A program made the translations under genes and the position numbers. Positions 9,295 to 18,594 of a stretch of 64,000 bases of DNA are shown piece by piece; positions within the stretch are counted from its first letter, which is position 1, and every line of letters begins with the position of its first letter. Under the pieces are notes generated by a model. That model saw only the letters and a program-made list of their open reading frames with translations. It was not told where the DNA came from and made no database searches. Where the stretch lies: assembly GCF_014192515.1 (NCBI RefSeq), contig NZ_JACHYB010000001.1:2184728-2248727 (forward strand), in the 5' to 3' direction. The stretch is from Microbacter margulisiae (GTDB lineage: Bacteria; Bacteroidota; Bacteroidia; Bacteroidales; Paludibacteraceae).

Positions 9295-11481
9295 TTATCC
9301 GGTCACCGGATTTGCCTCTTTTGTCATGATTCTGGCAGCGTTTCGATCAATCTTTCCGTTAGGAGTAAAAGGCAGTTTTTCACAGACATAAACAGCCTTG
9401 GGCATTTCATAAACTGACAAAACAGACCTCATTTTATAGTTCATTGCTTCAAGATCAAGCTGTCCCTTTTCCGTAGTACTATTACGTTGTAATAGTAAGA
9501 CCAGCTTTTGCCCTAACACAACATCAGGTACAGAGGTCACAACAAAAGCATCAGGCAATACCGCATGCAATTTCTTCTCCAGTAGTTCAGGATGAAATTT
9601 CAATCCGCCGCTATTGATGACATTATCCTTTCTGCCCAGAATCTCAAAGCTTCCATCCGGAAGAATATGCGCAATATCGTTTGTTTCAATCACCTCCTCC
9701 GCAACCAGGGGCGCGTTTATAATTAATGTATCTTCATCCGACAGTGAAAGATGTACCTGAGGGAAAACATGATAATAGGGGGATGCATCTTTTCCATTAA
9801 GTTTCCGCATGGCAATATGCGAAAGAGTTTCCGTCATACCATATGTCACATAAAAGGAGTTCGGCATGGCAAGCAATTCTTCCTCCAGCGTTGCATCCAC
9901 AGAAGCGCCTCCGACAATACAGTGGTTGATATGCTGCAACCGGATCTTTCCAACTGCTTCATGCAATGAGTGCAATACCTGCATCGGAATCATGGCCGCA
10001 AAAGCAAATTCCATATCCGGAACATGTTGCAATGGATGACCGGAAGGTACTACCCGATATAAATCAAGACCTGCAACCAATGCACGTACTACCATCATTT
10101 TTCCGGCAATATACTCTGTCGGGAGGCACAACAACGCTTTGTCTCCTTGTTGTAATTGAAGGTATTTGCAGGTAAGCATGGCACTCTGCATCATGCGTCC
10201 CTTTTCGACGATAATTAGCTTGGGGGTTCCGGTGGAACCTGACGTTTGTACCGTCAGCGTGGGAGAATCATTCCACCAGATCTGAATAAAAGAGAAAAAT
10301 GCCCGTTCCCATTCTGGAATGGTAGCATCGCTTAATCGCTGCGAAGCAAGCTCTAAAGCAAGTTCTTTGGGATAAGGAATCCCTTCCAGCCAAAGCACCT
10401 GCTGTTCTCTGTCCGTTTCATAGATTTGCTCCTGCAACTGCCTAACACCTTTGCATAAATCAGATTGATACCATAACTCATCTTTATGAATCGTAAGCGG
10501 TAAAGGAATATTGTTTGTAAACAATTGGCCTGTACCAAGTCCTTGCGGCATAGATACATTCAACGTTGCACACCATTGAGCAACAGCGTTCAACCCAATG
10601 TTGGATTCGAGAGCAGAAGTAATCCACCATCCAATATTTCGTTCCCGTGCAAAATCAATCCACTCGGTTGACCCCTGAATTCCTCCATGCAGGGAAGGTT
10701 TCAGAATAATATAGTGAGGGTTGATGGCATCCAGCAAGCGTTGTTTTTCCTGGAGAATATTAACCCCGATTAATTCCTCATCCAGCGCAACCGGAATCGG
10801 CGTGTTTTTAACAAGATGTGCCATCGCCTCCCATTGTCCTGCACGAACAGGCTGTTCAATAGAATGAATGAAAAAGCGAGACAATCTTTCCAATTTCTGT
10901 AAAGCATTCTTCGGCGCAAAAGCACCATTGGCATCCAGCCTCAGTTCAATTTCCGAAGCCGAAAAACGCTGTCTGATGTACTTTAGCAGAGTGATTTCCT
11001 CTTCAAAATCGATTGCGCCGATCTTTAACTTCACACAACGGAATCCCTGGTCTAGTTTTCGCTCAATCTGGGCTAACATCCGTTCTTTCGTTCCCATCCA
11101 GATCAATCCATTGATGGGAATACCTGTTTCATGGCGTGAAAATGGAGTATTCCATAACGCAAATGACCCTGTTTGCAAGTGGCGTAATGCGGTCTCCAAT
11201 CCAAATAAAATGGAAGGATAAGCACGTAATGCTTCGGCATCAATAATCCCAGTCATTGCCAAATGGCGGCAGGCTGCTTTCAGGTGATGCTCATAATCAG
11301 GACCTGCATCACAACTTAAATCGGGCAATGGAGCACATTCCCCGATGCCCGTTCGCAAGGGATACGCAGGAGATGAAAGCAGGACAAACCATGATTGCCT
11401 GTTGAGATACACCCCACGGGATGTACCAGCAGGTTGGTAAAAATGAAGCACATATGGAATAATACGAAAAGAATAGGACAT
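9295..11481 (-). CDS. menC-menE: MenC-MenE fusion: o-succinylbenzoate synthase plus o-succinylbenzoate-CoA ligase
   Basis: One uninterrupted 728-residue frame holds two enzymes. Residues about 1-355 are an enolase-superfamily MenC: VKLKIG (catalytic lysine), LDANGAF, EQP, LDEEL and the ILKPSLHGG lysine are present. Residues about 385-728 are a short MenE acyl-CoA synthetase: phosphate loop TSGSTGTPK, adenylate motif TYGMTET, GRKDNVINSGG and the late lysine in PNGKIDR. MenC dehydrates SHCHC to o-succinylbenzoate and MenE activates it to the CoA thioester, consecutive steps of menaquinone synthesis. ATG 11481 was preferred over an upstream TTG. It is the last gene of the men operon, 17 bases after menB. 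The fusion is unusual since the two are normally separate genes. Confidence 0.92.
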   Translation of the reverse strand: MSYSFRIIPYVLHFYQPAGTSRGVYLNRQSWFVLLSSPAYPLRTGIGECAPLPDLSCDAGPDYEHHLKAACRHLAMTGIIDAEALRAYPSILFGLETALRHLQTGSFALWNTPFSRHETGIPINGLIWMGTKERMLAQIERKLDQGFRCVKLKIGAIDFEEEITLLKYIRQRFSASEIELRLDANGAFAPKNALQKLERLSRFFIHSIEQPVRAGQWEAMAHLVKNTPIPVALDEELIGVNILQEKQRLLDAINPHYIILKPSLHGGIQGSTEWIDFARERNIGWWITSALESNIGLNAVAQWCATLNVSMPQGLGTGQLFTNNIPLPLTIHKDELWYQSDLCKGVRQLQEQIYETDREQQVLWLEGIPYPKELALELASQRLSDATIPEWERAFFSFIQIWWNDSPTLTVQTSGSTGTPKLIIVEKGRMMQSAMLTCKYLQLQQGDKALLCLPTEYIAGKMMVVRALVAGLDLYRVVPSGHPLQHVPDMEFAFAAMIPMQVLHSLHEAVGKIRLQHINHCIVGGASVDATLEEELLAMPNSFYVTYGMTETLSHIAMRKLNGKDASPYYHVFPQVHLSLSDEDTLIINAPLVAEEVIETNDIAHILPDGSFEILGRKDNVINSGGLKFHPELLEKKLHAVLPDAFVVTSVPDVVLGQKLVLLLQRNSTTEKGQLDLEAMNYKMRSVLSVYEMPKAVYVCEKLPFTPNGKIDRNAARIMTKEANPVTG

Positions 11482-11498
11482 AACCAATCAAGAATAGA

Positions 11499-12323
11499 TC
11501 AGGGAAATTGTGGAAACTTTTTAAAGTCGGGATCCCGCTTCTCTAAAAAAGCATTTTTCCCTTCCTGAGCTTCTTCCGTCATATAATACAATAACGTTGC
11601 ATTTCCGGCAAATTCCTGCAACCCAGCCTGACCATCCAAATCGGCATTCAAAGCCAGTTTCAGCATTCGCATAGCCATCGGACTATGTTGCATCATAATT
11701 TTTGCCCATTCCACTACGGCATCTTCCAATTGATCAAGCGGAACTACCTTATTCACCAATCCCATTTCCAGAGCCTCCTGTGCTGAATACTGACGACAAA
11801 GGAACCAAATCTCGCGTGCTTTCTTTTGCCCTACAACGCTTGCCAGATAAGAAGCTCCAAATCCTGCATCAAAACTTCCGACACGAGGGCCTGTTTGTCC
11901 GAAAATGGCATTTTCAGACGCAATAGAAAGATCGCATACCACATGTAGTACATGTCCTCCTCCAATCGCATATCCATTAACCATAGCAATAACCGGCTTT
12001 GGCATCGAACGAATTTGTTTTTGTACTTCCAGGATATTAAGACGGGGAATGCCATCTTTCCCGACATAACCACCGACGCCTTTTACGTTCTGGTCACCGC
12101 CTGAACAAAAAGCTTTATCTCCGGCTCCTGTAAGAACAATCACCTGTATATCAGAATTTTCATGACAATAACGCAAAGCATCACTGATCTCGGCTGCTGT
12201 TGTCGGGGTAAAAGCATTGCGGTAGCGGGGACGGTTAATCGTTATTTTTCCTATGCCTTCACAATAGTCAAACAGGATATCTTCATAGATTTTAATGGGT
12301 GTCCATGTACGTTGAGTTGTCAT
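11499..12323 (-). CDS. menB: 1,4-dihydroxy-2-naphthoyl-CoA synthase
   Basis: Crotonase-fold enzyme that closes the second ring of the naphthoquinone from o-succinylbenzoyl-CoA. The 274-residue protein contains [14 protein letters not shown], the oxyanion-hole segment GYAIGGGH and [13 protein letters not shown], which are hallmarks of MenB rather than other crotonases. Its ATG overlaps the menD stop in an ATGA arrangement, so the two are translationally coupled. It precedes the MenC-MenE gene, which makes its substrate. Confidence 0.96.
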   Translation of the reverse strand: MTTQRTWTPIKIYEDILFDYCEGIGKITINRPRYRNAFTPTTAAEISDALRYCHENSDIQVIVLTGAGDKAFCSGGDQNVKGVGGYVGKDGIPRLNILEVQKQIRSMPKPVIAMVNGYAIGGGHVLHVVCDLSIASENAIFGQTGPRVGSFDAGFGASYLASVVGQKKAREIWFLCRQYSAQEALEMGLVNKVVPLDQLEDAVVEWAKIMMQHSPMAMRMLKLALNADLDGQAGLQEFAGNATLLYYMTEEAQEGKNAFLEKRDPDFKKFPQFP

Positions 12324-14008
12324 TTTATATGATTTTTAAATGATTGATATAATGAATTAAAGACGGCACTATTCACTTCTGTTTGTGTAAATACCTCCAT
12401 GAGAATAGGCTGTTCTGTGTTTGCATTCCATAATAAAGGTAATTGCGATTCATACTCCACTTCAGCTCCCGCTGAAAGATATTGAAATCCGAGTGTTATA
12501 GCACGTTCCCTAGCAGTCGTGTTATGTTTATAAGCGATAGATTCATCGAGAGCCGAGGATTTTCGGGGACCGCCGATCAGATGAAACAGATTTCCTCCAC
12601 CATTATTTAGCAATACAATGCGAAGGCGAGGAGAAAGATAACGGTTCCACAAACCGTTGATATCGTAAAAAAAACTAAGATCGCCTATCAGCAGAAAAGT
12701 CAGCTTTTGATTCTCAGCAGCAAAACCTACTGCAGTGGAAAGGACTCCGTCAATGCCATTGGTTCCTCGATTAGAAAAGATCTCAATGGTGGGTTTTAAG
12801 GGAAACAACTGAGCATAACGCAGAGGGGAGCTATTGCTCAACTGCAACGTTACATTATCAGGTAAGCCATGCATGAATGCAGACACAGCTTTCAAATCAG
12901 AAAAAGGTTGTGCTGGCACATAACGCTGAAGGATTTGCTTTGTTTGCAATATGCGTTGTTTCCACCGCTCCGAAAAAGAATGTTCCTGATCAACATTAAC
13001 AGACTCCAGTAATTGAGTAAAAAACACATCTGATTCAACCGGGATCACGGTGGTAAGTGATTGATATGTATCCGCCACCTGTCCGTTAGGTCGGACATCC
13101 CATAACTGCGGGCTTTTATTCTTGCGCAAAACTTGTTTAATCCGTTTTGAAGTAATATGGCCGCCAACCGTAATCACCAAATCAGGCATAAACATATTCA
13201 GCTCCTCATCTGATAATGCGGACAAAACAGCGTCAAAATGACCTGTTGCCTCAGAAATAGCCAAATTAGAAAGATGTTCCGCAACAATAACAACATCGGT
13301 CTTTTGTGTAAGAAGAGACAAGATTTCCTTCAATTCATGTTGGGGAGCCATTTGCCCCACAATAATCATCCTTTTCCTGACGTGATTCCATTCGTTTGCA
13401 AAAAATGCCACCTCAAATGTTGAAGTTACATGCTCCAACCTGACAACGCGGACTACAGGCAAAGCTGCCTCAGTAAACTGATATAAAGGTTCCGATAAAG
13501 GAACATTAATGTGTACCGGACCAAATCCATTCTTTGTCAACGCTATAAGAGCCTCATTAATGAGCCTGTTGCAATACCAGTGTTCTTCATCTGTATTGAT
13601 TTCAGGCAATTGGATACTCTTTTTAACTAATGATCCGAAAGCTCCGGGCTGAGGCAATGTCTGTCCATCAGTTTGGCCAATCCATGCGGCAGGCCTATCG
13701 GCAGAAAGCACCAATAAAGGAATTTCCTGATAGAATGCCTCTGCCACTGCCGGACTATAATTTAATAAAGCTGTTCCTGAAGTACAGCACACAGCCACAG
13801 GCTTCTGTAAGCGTTGCGCCATTCCTAATGCAAAAAATGCAGCGCTGCGTTCGTCAACAATAGTATAACAAATAAAATCTGGATGCTCCACAAATGTATG
13901 AATCAAAGGAGCGTTACGGGAACCGGGAGACAACACCACATGGTGAATATCAAATGCATCCATCAATGCAACCAGTTCCAAAAGGTTTTTTTTATCAGAA
14001 TATGCCAT
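12320..14008 (-). CDS. menD: SEPHCHC synthase (2-succinyl-5-enolpyruvyl-6-hydroxy-3-cyclohexene-1-carboxylate synthase)
   Basis: Thiamine-diphosphate enzyme that joins isochorismate with the succinic semialdehyde unit from 2-oxoglutarate. The 562-residue protein has the family opening [12 protein letters not shown], the ThDP glutamate in the [12 protein letters not shown] region, [10 protein letters not shown], and the metal-binding [12 protein letters not shown] followed by NNGGGNLFH. Start ATG 14008 was chosen over an upstream TTG. It lies 15 bases after menF and overlaps menB by four bases. Confidence 0.96.
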   Translation of the reverse strand: MAYSDKKNLLELVALMDAFDIHHVVLSPGSRNAPLIHTFVEHPDFICYTIVDERSAAFFALGMAQRLQKPVAVCCTSGTALLNYSPAVAEAFYQEIPLLVLSADRPAAWIGQTDGQTLPQPGAFGSLVKKSIQLPEINTDEEHWYCNRLINEALIALTKNGFGPVHINVPLSEPLYQFTEAALPVVRVVRLEHVTSTFEVAFFANEWNHVRKRMIIVGQMAPQHELKEILSLLTQKTDVVIVAEHLSNLAISEATGHFDAVLSALSDEELNMFMPDLVITVGGHITSKRIKQVLRKNKSPQLWDVRPNGQVADTYQSLTTVIPVESDVFFTQLLESVNVDQEHSFSERWKQRILQTKQILQRYVPAQPFSDLKAVSAFMHGLPDNVTLQLSNSSPLRYAQLFPLKPTIEIFSNRGTNGIDGVLSTAVGFAAENQKLTFLLIGDLSFFYDINGLWNRYLSPRLRIVLLNNGGGNLFHLIGGPRKSSALDESIAYKHNTTARERAITLGFQYLSAGAEVEYESQLPLLWNANTEQPILMEVFTQTEVNSAVFNSLYQSFKNHIK

Positions 14009-14023
14009 AAACAATCATTCTAA

Positions 14024-15154
14024 TCAATTTGCTTCATCATGAAGGATATTAAGCATGGTCTGCAATTTATCCTCGGTTTCCTTCCATTCTTTATGAAGCT
14101 GGGAACTCACAAGCAATCCTCCTCCTGCATAAAGAATGGTTTGATGCCGGGTCCATTCCATACAACGCAAATTTACATACAAATTCGTCTGATCGTTTTT
14201 AGAAAGCACTCCGACAAATCCGCTGTAATATTTTCTATTATAACCCTCGTTATCAACAATAAAACGGTAAGCCTTTTCTTTCGGAAATCCACACACGGCT
14301 GGTGTAGGATGGAGTTTTTTCAAAAGATCGCCTAAATGGTTATATTGGCTAAACTCAAAATCAAATGAGGTCTTCAGATGAATAACATTCCCGGCTTTGA
14401 TGGTGTGTGTCTGGTTTTCATGCCATTCAATCTCCAGATCAGAAAAAAGTTCCTTTAAATAAGTAACCACCCACTGTTGCTCTTGTCTGTTTTTGGTGTC
14501 CCATCGTACCACTTTACCATCAATAGCAGCTGGTTTTGTGCCTGCTAATGCCACTGTATGAAAATGGGGAGCAACGCCGCTTAATAACATCTCAGGTGTG
14601 CTACCAAGCCAAAGGCCCGAAACTGGCGTATAACATAAATAAACAAAGGCATCAGGATAACGGTTACAAGCTTTCAGAAATGTTTCAGTCGGTTTGATAT
14701 TTTCACTCCGGGATTCAACATGATAACGGGATAACACCAATTTATCCGCTTCCTTCAGGGTCAATGCTTGTAAAAACCGTTGAAAAGAAATCTCATAAGC
14801 TTTTTTCTCCGAATCGATTGCCTGGCAGGCTGATTCAGCAGAATGCGACTGAGGGAGCGCAACCCACCTCTTCATCGCATCTGATTGCAAAAAAGTCTCC
14901 ATGTTTTTGATTCCGCTGATGATCACCTCCGGATGCAAAACCAGAACAGGATGCAAGGCATTACAATAAAACGGAGCCATCACAAAGCCTTCAACATCAT
15001 TTAAAGCAGCATAATCATCTTGTTGTTCAATCTGATTCAGGAAGGACAACAACAGGGTAGGTTCCTCTGAGCCGGGCAGCCGATACAGTGCTATCCCCAA
15101 TTCTTTCCCTATTAATTGATCAATAGTGTCAATATGTAGTTGCAAAAAATTCAA
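14024..15154 (-). CDS. menF: Isochorismate synthase
   Basis: Converts chorismate to isochorismate, the entry step to menaquinone. The 376-residue protein shows the chorismate-binding fold signatures in the C-terminal two thirds: LGSTPEMLL, ALAGTKPA, the VIHLKTSF block, LHPTPAVCGFP, YYSGFVGV and AGGGLLVSSQ followed by EWKETEDK with its magnesium-binding glutamates. Its ATG overlaps the stop of the upstream thioesterase gene (ATGA), so the two are coupled. Confidence 0.95.
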   Translation of the reverse strand: MNFLQLHIDTIDQLIGKELGIALYRLPGSEEPTLLLSFLNQIEQQDDYAALNDVEGFVMAPFYCNALHPVLVLHPEVIISGIKNMETFLQSDAMKRWVALPQSHSAESACQAIDSEKKAYEISFQRFLQALTLKEADKLVLSRYHVESRSENIKPTETFLKACNRYPDAFVYLCYTPVSGLWLGSTPEMLLSGVAPHFHTVALAGTKPAAIDGKVVRWDTKNRQEQQWVVTYLKELFSDLEIEWHENQTHTIKAGNVIHLKTSFDFEFSQYNHLGDLLKKLHPTPAVCGFPKEKAYRFIVDNEGYNRKYYSGFVGVLSKNDQTNLYVNLRCMEWTRHQTILYAGGGLLVSSQLHKEWKETEDKLQTMLNILHDEAN

Positions 15155-15573
15155 AGGAGAGGTTGTTTTACAATCAGATTAGTAACCCGGATGGTCGAAA
15201 CTAACTTCCGGTCATCCGATAAAATATCAACATTCCACACATGGCTTTTCCGGCCATGGTGAATAAGAGAAGCAACGGCATGAACTGTTCCGGAACTCAC
15301 GGAAGAAATATGACTTGCACTGACTTGCATACCCAGAGCAGTCTCATCCGATTCGCATATCCATTGAGAGCCAAATCCGGCTACTGTTTCTGCAAGCGCA
15401 ATGGAAGCGCCTCCGTGTAAAATACCTATCGGTTGAATCGTCCGCGAATCCACGGGCATATCAGCTTCTACCTTATCATTCGATACAAACGTAAACTCAA
15501 TGCCTAAACGATCCAACAAAGATCCCCGGCACATCTCATTTATCTGATTTAATGGGATATCATGATCTATCAT
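15151..15573 (-). CDS. Hotdog-fold thioesterase, probable DHNA-CoA hydrolase
   Basis: A 140-residue hotdog thioesterase of the PaaI/YdiI type with the active-site helix GILHGGASIALAETVAG, in which the glutamate is the catalytic residue. Its place as the first gene of the menaquinone operon, with a four-base overlap into menF, points to hydrolysis of 1,4-dihydroxy-2-naphthoyl-CoA (the MenI step) after MenB. The biochemical role is inferred from location; the fold alone would allow other acyl-CoA substrates. A -7 promoter box lies 27 bases upstream. Confidence 0.85.
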   Translation of the reverse strand: MIDHDIPLNQINEMCRGSLLDRLGIEFTFVSNDKVEADMPVDSRTIQPIGILHGGASIALAETVAGFGSQWICESDETALGMQVSASHISSVSSGTVHAVASLIHHGRKSHVWNVDILSDDRKLVSTIRVTNLIVKQPLL

Positions 15574-15599
15574 AAACTTAATAATTCATTTTGGGAACA

Positions 15600-15607
15600 C
15601 AAAGTTA
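15600..15607 (-). promoter_or_regulatory. Possible -7 promoter box for the menaquinone operon
   Basis: The minus strand reads TAACTTTG, matching TAnnTTTG, shortly before the first gene of the operon. Confidence 0.45.
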
Positions 15608-15713
15608 AGCAAATATGACGCGGAATGGAGATTCTCAAATATCAAAAAACGTTGCAAACAGTATGTTGTCTGTTTGCAGAAAAGCCACCGGACACACCCC
15701 TAAAAACAAAAAA

Positions 15714-15740
15714 CCTCTGTAATATAACAAATTACAGAGG
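15714..15740 (-). terminator. Rho-independent terminator after tRNA-Ser
   Basis: A perfect nine-pair stem (CCTCTGTAA with TTACAGAGG, loop of nine) followed on the minus strand by a T-rich run opposite the A-rich stretch 15702-15713. It lies 14 bases beyond the tRNA 3' end. Confidence 0.8.
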
Positions 15741-15753
15741 AAATTCATAAGAG

Positions 15754-15840
15754 CGGTGAGGGGGGGATTCGAACCCCCGGTACGGTTACCCGTACGACAG
15801 TTTAGCAAACTGTTGGTTTAAGCCACTCACCCACCTCACC
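15754..15840 (-). tRNA. tRNA-Ser (anticodon GCT)
   Basis: An 87-base minus-strand cloverleaf with acceptor arms GGTGAGG (15834-15840) and CCTCACC (15755-15761), discriminator G, and a T arm with GTTCGAATC. The anticodon loop TTGCTAA in the stem CAGTT/AACTG gives GCT (15804-15806), reading AGC/AGU serine codons. A long variable arm (GTACGGGTAACCGTAC) is typical of serine tRNAs. CCA is not encoded. Confidence 0.95.
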
Positions 15841-15879
15841 TTTCTTTACTCGTTGAGTAGCTTACTTCAAAAAGTGCTG

Positions 15880-15887
15880 CAAAAGTA
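15880..15887 (-). promoter_or_regulatory. Possible -7 promoter box for tRNA-Ser
   Basis: The minus strand reads TACTTTTG, matching TAnnTTTG, about 40 bases ahead of the tRNA 5' end. Confidence 0.4.
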
Positions 15888-15943
15888 AGTAATTATTTTT
15901 GCTTTTTCAAATTATCTTACTGAATATTGCAGAAAGCATTATC

Positions 15944-15951
15944 TAATTTTG
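15944..15951 (+). promoter_or_regulatory. Possible -7 promoter box for mltG
   Basis: TAATTTTG matches TAnnTTTG and lies 34 bases ahead of the start codon. Confidence 0.45.
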
Positions 15952-15985
15952 TAACCTGTTTGATAGTCACGAAAATAATCGATTT

Positions 15986-17026
15986 ATGAAAAGAAGAGCC
16001 ACATTGCGGACATTTACTATTCGTCTTATTATCATCATATTGATAGCAGTCGGAGGCTATCAGCTCTATAATTATTTTCATTCCAATTTTGCCACATCCA
16101 ACCACGAAACTACCTATCTGTATATACGGCCGGGAGATACTTTTACTGATGTTATCAATCAGTTAAAGAAAAAAGGGGTGGTCAGAAACATGCATTCATT
16201 CATTGAAGCAGCTAACCTGATCGGATATGAAAAACATATACACAGTGGGCGATATGCTATTACAGATGGAATGGACAACGAAACGCTACTTTATCATTTA
16301 TCCAAACACATTCAGACTCCTGTTCATCTGACATTCAATAACATAAGGACAAAAGAACAGTTAGCGGGAAGATTAGGGGAACAATTGATGCTCGATTCTT
16401 TATCTATTCTTCAACACCTCAACGACACAGATTTTGATACACGCTTCGGATTTACACCGGCTACCATTGTGGCTATGTTTATCCCAAATACGTACGATAT
16501 TTTATGGGATATTTCGATGCCTCAATTGATGAAACGAATGGAACATGAATATAAGGTTTTTTGGACACCCGAAAGGCTTGCCCAAGCTAAATCAGAGAAT
16601 TTATCTCCGATTCAGGCAGTTACACTAGCATCTATTGTAGAAGAAGAAACTAACAGAGCACAAGACAAACCGATTATTGCCGGCTTGTACTTAAACCGAT
16701 TAAAACGGAACATGCCCCTTCAATCGTGCCCAACTGTAAAATTTGCATTACAAGACTTTGCATTGCAGCGTATTACAGACAAAGACCTACAAGTACAATC
16801 CCCCTATAATACGTATCGGCATAAAGGATTGCCTCCGGGACCCATCCGCATTCCAAGCATTGAAAGCGTGGAAGCAGTTTTAAACTACACCCCCAATGAT
16901 TATCTCTATATGTGCGCCAAAGAAACCTTAAACGGAGAGCATTATTTTGCTACAACATGGGCACAGCAAAAAAAGAACGCCGCAAGATATGCCGCTGCGT
17001 TAGACAAACGAGGAATTTACCAATAA
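15986..17026 (+). CDS. mltG: Endolytic murein transglycosylase MltG
   Basis: Cuts nascent peptidoglycan strands near the inner membrane and thereby limits glycan chain length. The 346-residue protein has a short cytoplasmic start, one membrane anchor (about residues 11-24), a LysM-like region (YIRPGDTFTDVINQL) and the YceG domain with the catalytic glutamate in ASIVEEET (about Glu219) and the RHKGLPPGPI block. Length is typical. It has its own promoter box and ends back to back with the opposite-strand metallopeptidase; the two stop codons are adjacent. Confidence 0.94.
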   Translation: MKRRATLRTFTIRLIIIILIAVGGYQLYNYFHSNFATSNHETTYLYIRPGDTFTDVINQLKKKGVVRNMHSFIEAANLIGYEKHIHSGRYAITDGMDNETLLYHLSKHIQTPVHLTFNNIRTKEQLAGRLGEQLMLDSLSILQHLNDTDFDTRFGFTPATIVAMFIPNTYDILWDISMPQLMKRMEHEYKVFWTPERLAQAKSENLSPIQAVTLASIVEEETNRAQDKPIIAGLYLNRLKRNMPLQSCPTVKFALQDFALQRITDKDLQVQSPYNTYRHKGLPPGPIRIPSIESVEAVLNYTPNDYLYMCAKETLNGEHYFATTWAQQKKNAARYAAALDKRGIYQ

Positions 17027-17731
17027 TTACGCCCAAGCAGAAAGAGAAAAATGCTTTAATTCATTTCGCAAAGCCTTGCAATCAGGCAATATGCGTTCTA
17101 CATGAGTCCAAAATCGCTCACTATGATTATGTTCTATAGTATGGCAGAGTTCATGAACAATGACATAATCAATAAGATGAGAAGGGAGTAGCAGTAAATA
17201 TAAGGAAAGGTTAATATTATTGACCGAAGAACAACTACCCCAACGCGTGGTGCTGGATTGAATTTTAAGAGATCTGTATTTCAATCCGCTTTGCATAGCC
17301 AATTGGAAGGTTTTCTCCGGTAACACCTGTTTAGCCGCCTTCCTAAGGAAATAAACAATCCCTTCCCGAATCACTTTTTGCACAGCAGGCGATTGGATTC
17401 CGCGTTGTCGCGGGTATTCAATTGTCAGCACATTATCTGCTAATTTAAAGAATATCTTCGGCTGGTCAGAAGCTACAACATGTGCTGTAAAAGTCAATGT
17501 CTTTAACGGATGACCTTCATCGATTATCTGATGTCCATTATCTCTCTTTTTCTGTTTAGTCAGAATTTGCGAACGATTTTTCTCAATCAATGATAGAGCT
17601 TCATTGTAAAAATCAGTGGATGGCATAGTTATCCTAAGCCCGTCATTTACCAATCGAATCGTAATATGTGTCGAACGGAAATGTGTCTTGAAATGAATAC
17701 TTCCTAATTCAGGATCGTGCAGTGGCAACAT
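17027..17731 (-). CDS. YgjP-type zinc metallopeptidase (DUF45/WLM family)
   Basis: A 234-residue protein with the zinc motif HELCH (residues about 193-197) followed by HNHSERFW, and the upstream RWGSCSS block typical of the YgjP/DUF45 group. It is probably cytoplasmic, as no signal peptide is present. Substrates for this family are poorly known. The open frame extends to 17815, but that part contains the terminator hairpin of the upstream gene and has no family match, so I set the start at ATG 17731. Confidence 0.82.
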   Translation of the reverse strand: MLPLHDPELGSIHFKTHFRSTHITIRLVNDGLRITMPSTDFYNEALSLIEKNRSQILTKQKKRDNGHQIIDEGHPLKTLTFTAHVVASDQPKIFFKLADNVLTIEYPRQRGIQSPAVQKVIREGIVYFLRKAAKQVLPEKTFQLAMQSGLKYRSLKIQSSTTRWGSCSSVNNINLSLYLLLLPSHLIDYVIVHELCHTIEHNHSERFWTHVERILPDCKALRNELKHFSLSAWA

Positions 17732-17765
17732 TATACACAAAAATGACAAAACAGATAATATAAAA

Positions 17766-17792
17766 AACGCCGCATCATAACTGTGCGGCGTT
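17766..17792 (-). terminator. Rho-independent terminator after the lysine-rich protein gene
   Basis: Perfect nine-pair stem AACGCCGCA/TGCGGCGTT with a nine-base loop, followed on the minus strand by a T-run (opposite 17762-17767). It lies 27 bases past the stop of the gene at 17819. Confidence 0.85.
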
Positions 17793-17818
17793 CGAAATGC
17801 TTTGCTAAGAAGCAATAA

Positions 17819-18052
17819 TTACTTTACTTCAGCTTTTTTTTCTGCTTTCTTTACTGCTTTTTTTACAGGAGCAGCTTTTTTCTCAGCTTTCTTAGCTACT
17901 TTTTTTACTTCTTTCTTTTCAGCTTTCTTAGCTACTTGTTCGGTTTTAGCTTTAACTTCTTTCTTCATTTCTTTTTTAGCTTCCTGAGCAAAAGCTGATG
18001 CGGAAACGATCATGGCTAAAGCCATCATAACAGTTACAACTTGTTTTTTCAT
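17819..18052 (-). CDS. Small exported lysine/alanine-rich protein
   Basis: A 77-residue product with a clear signal peptide (MKKQVVTVMMALAMIVSASAFAQ), leaving a mature chain of about 54 residues made almost wholly of Lys, Ala, Glu and Val in repeats such as KKAEKK and KKVAKKAEKK. The composition resembles histone H1-like tails, but the signal peptide places it outside the cytoplasm. I start at ATG 18052 because the signal peptide begins there. It is a complete unit with its own promoter box and a strong terminator, which supports it being a real gene. Function is unknown; binding to polyanions such as LPS, DNA or teichoic-like polymers is speculation. Confidence 0.75.
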   Translation of the reverse strand: MKKQVVTVMMALAMIVSASAFAQEAKKEMKKEVKAKTEQVAKKAEKKEVKKVAKKAEKKAAPVKKAVKKAEKKAEVK

Positions 18053-18079
18053 AACGGATAAATTTTTAATTAGACGATG

Positions 18080-18087
18080 CAAAATTA
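18080..18087 (-). promoter_or_regulatory. Possible -7 promoter box for the lysine-rich protein gene
   Basis: The minus strand reads TAATTTTG, matching TAnnTTTG, 28 bases ahead of the start codon. Confidence 0.5.
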
Positions 18088-18502
18088 CGCCATGTTTCTA
18101 AGATCGCAAGAGGCGATTTGTATTTTTATCGCACCACAATGATTAAATATTCTTAAAGATATTTGTCATTATAATACATCTTATCCATATCATTGATATA
18201 CTGAATATTAATCCAGAAAAGAAGCTTGTAATTTACATAAAAGATATCAGATTTTAAGATTTCAACATCGCATCAAAAATCATAGCAAATTCATATCAAT
18301 AAAAATCTGACAAACCATATTCATCGAATTATTTAAAACATCTATTCAAGAAAACAATTAAGCATATATCTAATTTACAGAAAAATATAATTACATCAAC
18401 ATGGACCGATTTATCGGGTTTCTATTCCTCACACCACTTAATTCAATACTTGAAATAGATCAGGAACACACAATATCACTTGGCAAATCAAAAGAAAAAA
18501 TG
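18088..18502. other. AT-rich intergenic region
   Basis: About 415 bases between divergent genes. The sequence is very AT-rich and lacks a credible open frame, tRNA or terminator. It should hold upstream promoter parts for the genes on both sides; no other structure was recognised. Confidence 0.4.
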
Positions 18503-18510
18503 TAAGTTTG
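18503..18510 (+). promoter_or_regulatory. Possible -7 promoter box for paaK
   Basis: TAAGTTTG matches TAnnTTTG, 84 bases ahead of the start codon. Confidence 0.4.
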
Positions 18511-18594
18511 CAAGCACAAAAACAGCAAAATTGACATCAAAAGTCCATTTTTACCGACTATTTATTAATTCATTTATCTTCCCACAACTTCATC

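Noticed and set aside
17732..17815. Longer start for the zinc metallopeptidase
   Set aside because: The extra 28 codons contain the terminator hairpin of the upstream gene and do not resemble the family.
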